NCBI GenBank assembly: GCA_009760885.1
Contig: CM019702.1
Span: 46,633,550 to 46,697,549, forward strand
Direction of reading: 5' to 3'
DNA length: 64,000 nt
Origin: Achatina immaculata
Lineage: Eukaryota; Mollusca; Gastropoda; Stylommatophora; Achatinidae
Below, piece after piece: positions 1-11,384 of the stretch (the first letter of the stretch is position 1; each line of letters starts with the position of its first letter). The notes beneath the pieces were generated by a model. The model was not told where the DNA came from. It was given only the letters and a program-made list of their open reading frames with translations, and did not search any database. The position numbers and the translations under genes were made by a program.

Positions 1-1254
1 TATGTGGTTAAATCCAGGAACGAATCATTTTTGTTAAAGATATATCTATCTTCCACAGTACCGCGTTCAGTTCTTTTGAGTTTAGTACTTTCTACACTTT
101 ATTTATGATTGTTTTTGGTCGTTCATGTTAAGACCTAGCACCAGCTATTCAAATGTTGCCCTCAGTATATACGCTCGTTGTATGGATAATTATTATCGAG
201 GAAGACCACCGTATACCTTTGGGTAAAATGGGCCCCTTTGGCCCGCATCTGGTTACGTCTCGCCGTTGGAGGTGGATTACTCGCCATTATAAATACGAGT
301 ACATGTGAAATGTGGATGTCCACCTTCCGTTTGCTTTAAGGTCCTGTTTAAGATAACTTTGTTTCCTTTGATCTTCTCTTCTGAGCTGCAGGTGTATCAG
401 CTGGTTACACCATGTGAAGCCTTTGATGTAGATAAATCTGGACAGCGCTTTCGGCGTATCTCAGCTTCAGGTTGATTACTAAATCGTACTTAGATAGAGC
501 CAGGCTGTAAGGATTTTCGTGCCTGAGGCATTTTCAGTTTTCTGAAGGGGTGCAACAAAATATACTGTCAACTTCTCAATATAATGTAGAGAGTGATGTA
601 TAGAGACTGTTAGCCGATTATACTTATTTATACCAGATCTAGATTTTTTTTCCCATCCTTCTCTTTAAAATGTCGGTTACATAAATTTCATGTCGTTGTC
701 AAAGGAAAAAAACAAACAAATGACGTCAATATTTCAAATAATTGTTCAAAGTTTGAGCTGATATTCTGGACTCCACGCCAGGCCACCATCGTCACTACTT
801 TCAGAGGCGGGCGGCGTCTGGCGAGAGATTAAGGGGAAGGAAGGTACATAAAAAAAAATGTTTAAATGTCTGTGCTCTTAAATGTTCTGAGCTACAAGTC
901 GGACAAGATTCATCCTCAAACATCTGGTTGATCCATTACGTTTTGATCTTTGTTTCGTTTACTCACTTTTATGTTCCATGATATGAAAACATATTTCAAT
1001 ATTTTCTTCTTCCTTTAGACTTCTGATAATCTAGACTGTTTTCCTCACACTTTAAATTTACATACTTAAACCTATTTATGCGCATTTGTTCAGTTTTCTT
1101 GATTCCCCGCTGTATATCGTAGTTTTCCAGGGTCTATTGCTTCGTTTTCCAACCACATCTTGTTGCCTCCCTTTCTTCATATATTACCTTTTCTCATGTT
1201 ATTTTCTCTATTCTATACGTTACACTCGTGTTCACCACTGATACTATACCATAA
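1..1254. other. Non-coding, AT-rich; nothing recognised
   Basis: No credible frame, RNA or repeat seen apart from the CRE octamer at 721. Confidence 0.5.
721..728. promoter_or_regulatory. Perfect CRE octamer
   Basis: TGACGTCA, the CREB/ATF consensus, stands alone in AT-rich sequence. An octamer can occur by chance in a window this size. Confidence 0.15.
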
Positions 1255-1560
1255 GACCAAGTATTACTTGTACTCGTACGAACTCCCTGTAACTGCGAGC
1301 TGTTGTTCTTTGAAGCCGATGCTGTAGAGATGTTGAGGCATGGGAGCGGGTTATGGTGGCTACTTTTTCAGTCCCGGAGTACAGCTAAAAAAAGCAGGGG
1401 GTGTGCACTGCTTCTTTATCAGACTCCACCACCATGGGGACTATGGCGATCCCTGCTCCGTTAGCCAGGGTAGGCCTGTTACTGGAGGTACCAGGGAGAG
1501 GTGGGATAGGGTCTTGGTCAGCTATGGTTCGCTAACCCTGACGCTGGATGTCAGGTCTTA
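1255..1560 (+). repeat. Interspersed repeat X, copy 1
   Basis: About 300-bp repeat of unknown class, found five times in this window. Landmarks in order: cgaactccctgtaact, gttgttctttgaagccgatg, ttcagtcccggagtacagct, actccaccaccatggggact and ggttcgctaaccctgacgc. A 73-codon frame in it (1340-1561) has a partly similar frame at 56840-57061, but nothing shows it is a gene. Confidence 0.75.
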
Positions 1561-2054
1561 AAAAATTACAATACGTGCGATACGATCTCAATGTGGTTTT
1601 GTTTGGTTTTGTTTTTGTTTTTTTTTTCCAGAACAAAATGATATAAGGCCTATTCTTAACTTCCAGAATAGTTTAAAATTTCGAACTCTTAAACTGCAGG
1701 GGAAAAAACTTACATGCTTGCTTATATTTTAGAACATTTTTTTTTAATTAGAAAAAGCCATGTCGATGACTTAGTTTAAGAACAGAGTTAAATTTTTCTT
1801 TTTTTTTTTTTTGTCAATGAAATTATCGATGAGATTTCTCGTTACCTAAATCCTGATGGTGGGTTCCCCCCTCCCCCTCCCCCCAATTTATATGGGCTTT
1901 TTTTCGTATACTGTTTTTGTTGCATTATTAGAAAATACAAAAATGTCTCCAAATGTTAGCGATCTATTCCACAGTGTCAGAAAGATGTATCCATTTGCCC
2001 AGTACCAGCCCGTACCTGCCAACTTCCCGTTCTATATATATATATATTTTTCTC

Positions 2055-2430
2055 TCTCTCTCTGAACCTTAAGTGCCCAGGGAACATGGGGCTTCCGCAA
2101 GGGTTTTCCACAAATGCCTGTCCTTTGCCTTTTTTTTCTGCTCTTGCCCAGGTGAGCCCTCTATTGGTCATCCTCTCTGTTGTTCTTCTCCATGTCTCTT
2201 TTGGTCTACCCTTACTTCTGTTCCCCTGTGGTGTCCATCTTAGTGCTGTCTTTGGTAGTGAGTTATCAGTCATTCGGAGCACATGTCCCAACCATTGCCA
2301 GTGTCTTTCCTCAATAATTGTTGTCAGTGACTTCATCTGCATCTCTGCCAATAAGATGTTATTTCTTATGGTGTTTGGCCAAAATATTTTTCTAATTCTT
2401 CGTAAACATTTAGTCTGGAAAGAATTCAAT
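2055..2430 (-). mobile_element. LINE family C 3' end
   Basis: The minus-strand frame reads MNSFQTKCLRRIRKIFW, WQWLGHVLRM, ALRWTPQGNRSKGRPKETWR and GLTWARAEKK. This is the C-terminal conserved block of a common group of invertebrate non-LTR elements. It ends with the terminus CTTAAGGTTC and a (GA)n/(TA)n tail at 2036-2067. The 5' end is lost in an A/T run at 2430. Confidence 0.75.
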
Positions 2431-2496
2431 TTTTTTTAAAAATAAAGTTTATTTGCATTCAACAAGTAACTTTTTTTTAAGACGACGAAAACAACA

Positions 2497-2713
2497 GGCC
2501 GTGACCCGGTGGTACTGCAAACCGGGTCCACCCGTAATGAGACATGGATCCTGCCCCCGGCATTCGATGTGCAGGGCAGGCCTCAAACATCTCACTGTGT
2601 TCAAAAATAACGGTGCTTTTGTTTTAACAGAAGGGCATGTTGATCAGGGTACCTGCCAAGCGGACACATTGACCTCAGCCACTTTGATCTTAGCCAAAAG
2701 GCCGAGAAACTCT
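2497..2713 (-). ncRNA. U2 snRNA-like sequence, divergent (pseudogene, variant or SINE head)
   Basis: Read on the minus strand, 2708-2680 matches the highly conserved 5' end of U2 snRNA (TTCTCGGCCTTTTGGCTAAG and the following ATCAAAGTG, one extra A). About 150 nt later comes a perfect 7-bp hairpin, ACCCGGT/ACCGGGT, whose loop TTTGCAGTACC matches U2 stem-loop IV, the U2B'' binding loop. Between them lie an Sm-site-like ATTTTTGA (about 2600) and a CCTGCCC/GGGCAGG stem. The branch-point-pairing GTAGTA and the stem-loop II region of normal U2 are not recognisable, so this is unlikely to be a functional canonical U2 gene. Confidence 0.5.
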
Positions 2714-2876
2714 CAACAAGTAACAGTTACAAAATCGTGTGAAATGACGTGAGCTGGAGGATATTGCCCTTGAGGTGATGAAATGGTGGGCTTTTACAAA
2801 TCATGAGGTGATAGTGATTCGTATGATAGGTACATCTGAATTTAACATTTTAACAACAGAGGGAGTTACATAAATT

Positions 2877-3080
2877 TCATGGCTCTCTCTCTCACTCTCT
2901 CTCTCACTCACTCTCTCACTCTCTCTCTCACTCACCCTCTCACTCTCTCACTCTCAATCTCTCTCTCACTCACTCTCTCTCACTCTCTCTCTCACTCACT
3001 CTCTCTCACTCTCACTCTCACTCTCTCTCACTCTCTCTCACTCTCACTCTCTCTCTCACTCTCTCTCTCTCACTTTCTCA
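2877..3080. repeat. CT/CACT simple repeat, about 200 bp
   Basis: Alternating CTCT and CACT blocks. The apparent 79-codon plus-strand frame across it is a repeat artefact. Confidence 0.95.
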
Positions 3081-3782
3081 TATGCTTGATACCGTTGAGG
3101 TTTGGTTTCTTGCAGTGAGTAGAGGCCCTTCCTTTTTTTTCTGCTAACGCAGTATATGTATACATCAGATTACATTTTTAACAAAGAAAAAGGGGTTACA
3201 TAAATAAATTGTTCTATGCATTTCATGTATAGAGCATACTAGAAACAGTTTTACTGCAGTCGTCATTTCTCTTATTTCCATACATTTCACGCAAAGCTCA
3301 CTCGTGCACAGATTTCTGTTTGACAAATTTACATCAAAAGGTATCTCGCTTCATTCTGTCTTTTTTTTTTAAATTTGATCAAAGTAGATTTACACTAATA
3401 CTCCTAACACTGGGTCTAATCTGTGTACCTTTAATCGATTGAACAGATCACATCTCTGAAGTCCACGCTCTGGTTATTCCAAATGTGTGCCGGACACAAG
3501 AATGGTGTTTTGTATCCCATGTTTTATTTAAACAGCGTAAACACCACTGAATGAACGCTCTTGCCAAGTCAATCATTGACAAGAACAGGAAAAAAAGGAC
3601 CTATGTAATGCTGTTGAGCGAATTTATCGGCTAACAGGGGCAATGTAGATCCCATTCCATAAGACCTTTTGTGTGTGTTTGTGGGGGGGGGGGTGTTCTA
3701 AATATTTAAAGAGAATAATACAGCGTAATGAAGTTTAAATGCAGTTTTCCTGCAAACGTTGTACCAAAGCTACTGCGTTAAG

Positions 3783-3975
3783 TTTTGACAAACGATATAC
3801 CCAAGCTTCTATGACGGGTTTTGACAAACGATATACCCAAGCTTCTATGATGGGTTTTGACAAACGATATACCCAAGCTTCTATGACGGGTTTTGACAAA
3901 CGATATGCCCAAGCTTCTATGACGGGTTTTGACAAACGATATACCCAAGCTTCTATGACGGGTTTTGACAAAGGA
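3783..3975. repeat. 36-bp tandem repeat, five units plus a partial
   Basis: Unit starts at 3783, 3819, 3855, 3891, 3927 and 3963 (partial); core ttttgacaaacgatatac then ccaagcttctatgacggg. Because 36 is divisible by three, repeat-encoded frames stay open on both strands (FDKRYTQASMTG on plus). Nearly identical units imply recent amplification. Confidence 0.95.
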
Positions 3976-3979
3976 AACA

Positions 3980-5626
3980 CGAAACCGCTGACCCACATCT
4001 GATTTAACTATAACAGCGATTTCCAAACTTTTCACATCCAAAAACCACTTTTCCAGCTATATCAGCTGTATATAAGTTGAGGACCATCATCTTATATGTA
4101 ATATCGTAATGTCATAAACCCTAAATAGACCCCCCACCCCCACCCCCCCAACAACAACAACAACAACAAATACATGGCGCATAGTGCCAAACTGACAAGG
4201 CAACCTCCAACCGCTTAATAATACGCCACAGAATACAAGTAGTCCAGGAACCATAAGATGAAAACCACTAAACTACGAGTCTGTAAACGCGTCGTTCAAC
4301 GTGTAGTTTCTACTGGTGTCTGCTATATCTGTACCAGATACGTTTCATCCTATGACTGCCAAAATACTCCCACTGAGGTGAAGGCCATCGAGCTATCATT
4401 TAGCACTTTCTATTTCATATCTATATTTGCTTATCTTGTCACTCTTTTATAAATAGACAGGGTTACTTTCCTGTGTGTCTTTTACCTTCTGCTGTCCAAA
4501 TGGAAAAAAAATACATGAGTGCAGATATCAAAATGGCAATGAAGAAGTAAAAATATTTGTTATCACTAGTTATAGGAGATACAACGTGAAAGCTGAAGCT
4601 GTCGAAGAACTGATTCGTCGTACTTATAACTTTTACCTTAAGCATATCTCCATCTTAACACCTTTTACCTAAAACATATCTCCATCTTAATAGCTTTTAA
4701 CTTAAACGTATCTCCATCTTAGCAGCGCTTGTTATTTACACTCTACAGCAACAAGTCATCAAATAACGGGTGTGTTTATGTGTATGTGGGACAGTATCTG
4801 AAAAACAAACGATCAGAGAACCTGATTTAATATCACGTGTTCGTTCTGACTTTCGTAAGGAAAATTCCTGTGGTCGCAGCCAGCCTGGTTTCTGTAACAA
4901 TTAATGATTATAGCCACTCGTTTGTTCAAAATGTTAGCGAAATTTGGCCAAGAAATGCTACAACCAAAGTTCAAACATCAATCCACTTACAACGTCTTGG
5001 CCCTTGCAAATCCCCTCTTTATCTGGACGAGGCGGAACCATTGTCCCGTAATTCAAAAGTTGCGGTCCTGTTGAAAAGTACGTTTAATTTTAATAGGAGA
5101 ACCTTCCAGGTAATTATCAAATCCCCTTCGATTTGTCAAAGTTGAAATCCCTGAAAAGTTACCATGGCCACGATAAGATGTTAATAAGGTGATCAATGCT
5201 GGCGGAACTGATGACGCAACGTTATCTTTGTACCAACTTCTTTTCAGTTTCTCGTCTGTGGCGACTTAATACACCCAGAGAACTGTTGGGGACCTTTGAT
5301 TTTTGTCGGTACATTTTACTGCTGTCAGAAGTCATTGTTGTTAGAAGATGGCGCTGACGGTTGTGTTAATTTTGTACAAGAAGAGGGAAAAAAGGAGGGC
5401 TGAAAAAAGAGGCCGGGGGGGGGGGGGTAAAATGAAATAATGGAAGACGAAAGAAGGAGAGGGAAACTAATTTCATATAATGACCAACTCTAGGACTGTA
5501 CACTAACCTGTCTTTGTTTTGACCTATTCTTATAGTTTCATTAAACTACAAGAATGTTTCCTTTTATTTTAAAATAATTCAGATGTCACTTAACCACTGT
5601 CTTCACGTGCTTGATTTGTGCCTCCG
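3980..5626. other. Non-coding stretch
   Basis: Contains a (CAA)n run near 4150, the three-unit repeat at 4629-4726 and a G-run near 5415. The frames at 4258-4452 and 4837-5145 have no recognisable content. Confidence 0.5.
4629..4726. repeat. Three-unit ~33-bp tandem repeat
   Basis: Three diverged units built on cttttacctta...catatctccatctta. No further structure is seen. Confidence 0.8.
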
Positions 5627-5636
5627 CTACTGCATC

Positions 5637-6491
5637 TAGATCTTTTTTCTCGCGAGAATATTCTAAGAACGATCATCACAGAACCAGGCATAAAAATTGG
5701 AGGATACAATATTAACAACATTCGGTATGCTGACGACACAGTACTGATAGCTGAGAACCAACAAGACCTGCAAAATCTCTTGGATAAAGTTGCCAAAGAA
5801 AGTGAACAGAAAGGCATTACCTTGAACATCAAAAAGACAGAGACTATGGTTATATCTAAGACACAGAATCCACCAACATGCAGTATAAAATCAAACGGAA
5901 CTATTCTTAAGCTGGTGCAGAAATTCAAATACCTTGGAGCAGTAATAACTTCAGATGGGAAATGCAGAACAGAAATTAGGAACAGAATAGGCCAAGCAAA
6001 GACTGCATTTCAGAGAATGAGAAACATATTATACAACACATCCTTATCAATGAATGTTAGAAAATGAGTCCTAAAATGCTATATTGAACCCATCTTGTTA
6101 TATGGAAGTGAATCACGGACAATAGGCAGATCTGCACAAAAATCATTGGAAGCAGCAGAAATGTGGTTTATTAGAAGAATGTTGCGAATCCACTGGACAG
6201 CAAAAATAACTAATGAAGAGTGTATGAGAAGAGCTGGAGACAACAAATCTTGTCAAAAAGATAAGAAAGAGACAATGTACTTTCATAGGGCATGTAATGA
6301 GAAGAGGGAGTATTGAAAATATATCAACAGGAAAAACAGAAGGAAGAAGATCAAGAGGAAGACTAAGAGAAATGATACTGGACAGTGTGACGGGATGGTG
6401 TGAGATGAGATCACCAACTGAGCTGATGGCCTGCATGAAGGATCGTGTACACTGGAGAAGCATAATAGCCAACGCCAGTCGGCACGGCACC

Positions 6492-6527
<36 letters not shown>
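5637..6527 (+). mobile_element. RTE-like LINE (family A), 5'-truncated, with target duplication
   Basis: The frame encodes the end of a non-LTR reverse transcriptase: IRYADDTVLIAENQ (YADD catalytic motif), then FKYLGAVITSDGK, then a C-terminal region with WFIRRMLRI and the basic GRRSRGRLREMI segment, ending in ASRHGT. It is decayed: an in-frame TGA interrupts the frame near 6065 and a frame change occurs near 6240-6300. The 3' end is a (TGA)n tail, typical of RTE-type elements. The direct repeat ctactgcatc at 5627-5636 and 6528-6537 brackets it as a 10-bp target-site duplication. Confidence 0.88.
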
Positions 6528-7142
6528 CTACTGCATCATTGTATGTTCATTTTGTTCCCAGTATCATTATATGCTGTATGTCCCGTATACATGAATATAC
6601 ATGATAGCTTTTCAAACATGTTCGTACGCACTGACCTTCGTTTGCATATCTACATTTGCTTATCTTGTATCTGTCAGAGGTATCTGTACATGAACACACA
6701 CAAGATGACGCAGAATAAACTGGACTGGGTGAGATATGTAAGTCAGAGACAAGTAAGTTGGAGTTCTCTTGCCGTTATCCTCCTCTATATCCATATATGC
6801 ATGAACTTTTTCATTCGTCCATACATACAAATATATACATGAACTGTTTCCCTGACAACAGCCATGGCTTTTGAAAACTGTATTGTTATTGTAATTATAT
6901 ACGATATCGTATTCTTATTTTTAAAATTCCTGCTTTCTTAAATAAATTTCTGCATGCAATAATTTGCACCTGAGAATGAAACTACACATAGAAACATATA
7001 CGTATATATGTACACAGTTATAAGCTGGCGCATGTTTTTAACAAACTTGGTGAGGATCCACACTGAAGGACTTGATGCAGGACTTTCATTAAGTCCTCAT
7101 TTATGTACTCGCGGTCTCGTGTTGGGCGTAAAAATAATTCTC

Positions 7143-7179
<37 letters not shown>

Positions 7180-7180
<1 letters not shown>

Positions 7181-7303
7181 CAACAGAAAGGATGTTGAGC
7201 AATAGAGGGCTCACCTGGGCAAGAGCAGAAAAAAAGGCGAAGGACAGGCATTTGTGGAAAACCCTTGCGGAAGCCCCATGTTCCCTGGGCACTTAAGGTT
7301 CAT
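7180..7303 (+). mobile_element. LINE family C 3' stub inserted in TA repeat
   Basis: About 124 bp nearly identical to the 3' end of the copy at 2055-2430 (gggctcacctgggcaagagc; ccatgttccctgggcactta). It is preceded by (TA)n at 7144-7179 and followed by (TA)n at 7303-7319. This looks like a strongly 5'-truncated insertion into a TA microsatellite. Confidence 0.7.
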
Positions 7304-9214
7304 ATATATATATATATATTGCGAATTCCTTGTTCTGTTCGCATATCCTGTGATTTGACACTTTTTCCCCCTTCTCTCTGGTGATACAAAAGCTGCCGTA
7401 TATCCTCATTTTCGCGGACAAGTAGTTATTCTGGGACACACACACACGCACGCACACACACACACTCGTTCGCAAACAGTTCACATACTTTTCCACAGTT
7501 TTTCCATTCAAAGACAAAATTAAATACTTTCGTCTCCCTAGAACCACTCTTCTCACCCTGACACCCCCCCCCCCCCCCCATTCTTTCATCGGGATATATG
7601 TCCCGGTTTTGCCCAGAGAAACTCTGAAGTCTAGGTGGTAGTAGGTCTTGATCATTTCCTAACAGCTGTGTCGCTTCTGAGAGAGGCATCCTCGTGTCAA
7701 CAGATCAAAGTATAAAAAAAATATGGCAGCCCTAACTATGTGTGTACTTACTTTATGAGAAGAGGTCCCTTGAGATTCCGCCGGGGTCAGTTTACCTGCA
7801 CCAGATTTAGAGGTTGATGAGACGAACCAACAGGGGACAAAAAAAAAAAAAACATGGGCGCCTCGATGGCGATCGATTTCAACCCATAAATGCCTAAAAA
7901 TATTTTGTTCCCCCCTCTGAAGTTACCTCAGTCTCGTTTTCCCCGTCATCACTGCCATCGTCACTCGAGACTTCGACACGAATCACACTCAATATCGACA
8001 GCGTCTTCGGTTGCCTGGCAACACAATGCGTGTACCTCTGCTCTGTTCTCTAGCATGGGAGTGGCGCTAACTCGACTGAAAGCTTCCAAAATCCCCCATG
8101 TTTGTTTTCGTTCTTAGCGCGGGAATACGGTTCCTTACTAATGAGGGTTTGGGCCGTTTCGAATTTTTAATGGACAAAGTGGTCTACACGTGTTTCCCCG
8201 AGATGTAGAAGGACCGGGGAGGGTATCACATTTTGGAGGGATAGGGGCGTTCGTTTAAAAGAAAAGCAGAAGCAGGAAACGACCCGTGAAAGCATTGAAG
8301 TGAAACCGAGGCTACGAACACCAGAGAATAGAGTTTGCTTAACTTTCACATCTCTACTCTCAGTGCGATCTCTAGTCTCACTGCGATTTCTTTGAATCGC
8401 TGGGGTGATTTGATTAAATCTGCGACGATTATAGTGACGGTTACGGATAATGATTTGTGAATATTTTCACCTGAACTTCAGTGAGAAGCCACCAGTTGTT
8501 GGTTCATTTACTTTCATGGCAAGAGTGTAAATACTGCTACATGCTAATCAAGAACAAGCAGCACAGAGGTATAAGTTGATACAGTATCAATTTTCTTTTG
8601 TTTGAAGTCCATATGAAGGCAGTATAAAAAGTAACAGGTATAATGTGTCTTTATCCGAATGAAGTCACCGTGTTTACATTCTCTTTACGCGACCATCAAC
8701 ATCAACAACAAGAGCTGGAAGACCAACAGTACCCATTTAATCACTTTGGTTTAAAAAAAAAGAGAACCTTTCCCACCCCCACCCCCTGTTATGGTTTATA
8801 AATCTTGGCTGAGATTAAACTCACACAAATCCTTTGTTCTCAAAACAAAGGTCCCCAGTGTGGTATCACAGATGCAAAGATATCCAGTGCTACAAATCTT
8901 TCATCTTTCAACCCTTCTTCCCCCCTACCCCCAAATACTACAGACTAGTAGCTCAATTTATCAGTCCCTATCAGTGAAGTTTAGATTAGGAGGGCTGAGT
9001 CAATCTAAACTTCTCGTCTTTCGGGCTCGTCGAAAATAGTCCTTATTTATTTTTGCTCTTTCTTCACTCCACCCGTCCTTTTTATTTTTGGACTAAAGAC
9101 TTAATTAATAAATATTCCGCACCTCCGGCTAAAGACTGCGCCACATGGAGAGGGACTTTGGGTCATTTCGTCATTGCAAAAAGAGACCATAAGTGAAGAG
9201 AGAAAACACAGACG
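7304..9214. other. Non-coding stretch with some CpG-bearing unique sequence
   Basis: A CA repeat lies near 7437-7465 and a C-run near 7563-7579. 7870-8420 is less repetitive and CpG-bearing, with the RFX-like site. Confidence 0.45.
8010..8022. promoter_or_regulatory. RFX X-box-like palindrome
   Basis: GTTGCCTGGCAAC is a perfect inverted repeat with one central base and fits the RFX X-box pattern (two half-sites with 0-3 spacing). It lies in a non-repetitive, CpG-containing stretch (7870-8130). Confidence 0.35.
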
Positions 9215-9355
9215 CAGGTAATCTTACAACATGCTGTCACTGAACAGGCGCAGGTAGTCTTACAACATGCTGTCACTGAACAGGCGCAGGTAGTCTTACA
9301 ACATGCTGTCACTGAACAGGCGCAGGTAGTCTTACAACATGCTGTCACTGAACAG
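9215..9355. repeat. 36-bp tandem repeat, four units
   Basis: Units start at 9215, 9251, 9287 and 9323; core caggtagtcttacaacatgc then tgtcactgaacaggcg. It is followed directly by (TA)n at 9360-9391. The minus-strand frame of TACCKTTCACSV repeats is an artefact of the unit length. Confidence 0.95.
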
Positions 9356-9358
9356 AAG

Positions 9359-9390
<32 letters not shown>

Positions 9391-9395
<5 letters not shown>

Positions 9396-9437
9396 CACGG
9401 ACAGTCTGACAAGATGGGACAATAAAAGGTCACCAAA
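9391..9437 (+). mobile_element. Small fragment of RTE-like family A
   Basis: About 47 bp beginning aaaatcacggacagtctgac are nearly the same as 15308-15356 in the degraded family A copy, and correspond to the ILDSLTGW segment near the element's 3' end. A (TA)n tract (9360-9391) abuts its left side. To its right, about 28 bp (9447-9476) resemble the minus strand of LINE family B, so this may be a composite scrap. Confidence 0.45.
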
Positions 9438-9479
9438 TGATATTGGTTGATATCTTGTTTTGGGATTCTCTGGTTGTTA

Positions 9480-10440
9480 TATATTGGTGCAATCCAGACG
9501 CCAGAAAAACCTCAGCAAAATGATTGCCAATCATCAAAATCCGCAGCTTACACTTGCTTCATACAATTCTTCTAAAAGAAAGAAAAGGCAGTTAAGGTTA
9601 AGATGGTCTTATTATGTCATGAAGGGAACACGGAAGACATATGAATTTAGTGTCCATATTTTGCACATTACTTTATGCAGGACTTCAATTTTTCCGCTCG
9701 CGATCTCTTTAATTAATGTCCACAGATATGATCTGTCGACACACTAAAGGGCCATGCGGTCAGCCCAACACCTGCTCGTCTTTCTTTCCACAGCTACAGG
9801 AGAAGCCAGGTACCAATTTCGACAACATGATGATTAGAGCGCATGGCCGTATCTAGACACTGTCCTTCTCCTTGAGAGACTGGTGCTTCTAATAAAAATA
9901 ACATAGTTATTATTTCCAAAACGCAAAGCCTTGAAACACTAGATCGAGGTCTTTTGCTAAAATAACCATTTTTTGGGGGTCTTTCTCAATAATAAGAGAA
10001 TATTGTCGCCAAGCTACACGCATAACTACGTGTCGCGGTTACACGTGCACACAAAGGTCACTCCGTGTTCTAATCCGAGCTGATAAATTGTTACGTGGAC
10101 AGTCGATAAAGCTGTTCGGACACACCGTGTTACTAGGACCGATCAATCAACCAGGACAACAGAGGCCTAGCATATCAGCTGAACAGACGCAGGTAGAAAA
10201 ATAAGGACACATGTATGAGATGATGGACTGGAGGAGTGATAACAACGTCTTTTAAAAATTGCATAATAATAGTTTACCGCTATATGCACATTAAAAGAAT
10301 CTAACTATATCCTAATAATAGGAAAAGAGTTATAAACATATGGGAATTCGCAATATATATATATATGTGTGTGTGTGGGTGTGTGTGGGTGGGTGGTTGG
10401 GTGGTTGGTGGGGAAAAACCTAATTGAATCCTAATGTTAT
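9480..10440. other. Non-coding stretch; nothing recognised
   Basis: A GT/GGGT run lies near 10360-10410 just before the family A LINE. The frame at 9460-9747 has no family signature. Confidence 0.45.
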
Positions 10441-10449
10441 GTGTGTGAT

Positions 10450-11240
10450 CATCATCATCATCAGGTGCCGTGCCGACTGGCGTTGGCTATTATGCTTCTC
10501 CAGAGTACACGATCCTTCATGCAGGCCATCAGTTCAGTTGGTGATCTCCTCTCACACCATCCCGTCAGACTGTCCAGTATCATTTCTCTTAGTCTTCCTC
10601 TTGATCTTCTTCCTTCTGTTTTTCCTGTTGTTATAATATTTTCAATGCCCCTTCTTCTCATTGCATGTCCTATGAAAGTACATTGTCTCTCTCTTATCTT
10701 TTTGACATGGTTTTTTGTCTCTCCAGTTCTTCTCATACATTCTTCATTAGTTATTTTTGCTGACCAGGGGATTCGCAACATTCTTCTAATAAACCACATT
10801 TCTGCTGCTTCCAATGATTTTTGTGCAGACTTGCCTATTGTCCATGATTCACTTCCATATAACAAGATAGGTTCAATATAGCATTTTAGGACTCGTTTTC
10901 TAACATTCATTGATAAAGATGTGTTAGCTAATATGTTTCTCATTCTCTGAAATGCAGTCTTTGCTTGGCCTATTCTGTTCCTAATTTCTGTTCTGCATTT
11001 CCCATCTGAAGTTATTACTGCTCCAAGGCATTTGAATTTCTGCACCTGCTTTAGAATGGTTCCGTTTAATTTAATACTGCATGCTGGTGGATTCTGTATC
11101 TTAGATATAACCATAGTCTCTGTCTTTTTGATGTTCAAAGTAAGGCCTTTCTGTTCACTTTCTTTGGCGACTTTATCCAAGAGATTTTGCAGGTCTTGTT
11201 GGTTCTCAGCTATCAGTACTGTGTCGTCAGCATACCGAAG
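10450..11240 (-). mobile_element. RTE-like LINE (family A), 5'-truncated, mostly open frame
   Basis: This is the same family as the copy at 5637-6527, in opposite orientation, with an uninterrupted 239-codon frame over 11180-10461. The 5' truncation falls within the RT active-site region: the insert starts almost exactly at the RYADDTV codons (about 11238). It ends on the minus strand in a (GAT)n tail. The flanking direct repeat gtgtgtgat at 10441-10449 and 11241-11249 is a likely 9-bp target-site duplication. The cleaner frame suggests a younger insertion than the plus-strand copy. Confidence 0.88.
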
Positions 11241-11384
11241 GTGTGTGATACTGTGTGTGATACTGGTACATATTAGGATTCTATTAGTTAAGTTGTTGTT
11301 TTTTCCACCATCTACTTTTAGTATAGGAACAGCGTGACCTCTAGATACTTTGAAGTCTTAGAGGTGCAGGAATATTTGAAGAAG

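Noticed and set aside
3783..9355. Regular direct repeats resembling a CRISPR array
   Set aside because: Units are head-to-tail without spacers and the DNA is animal, so these are minisatellites.
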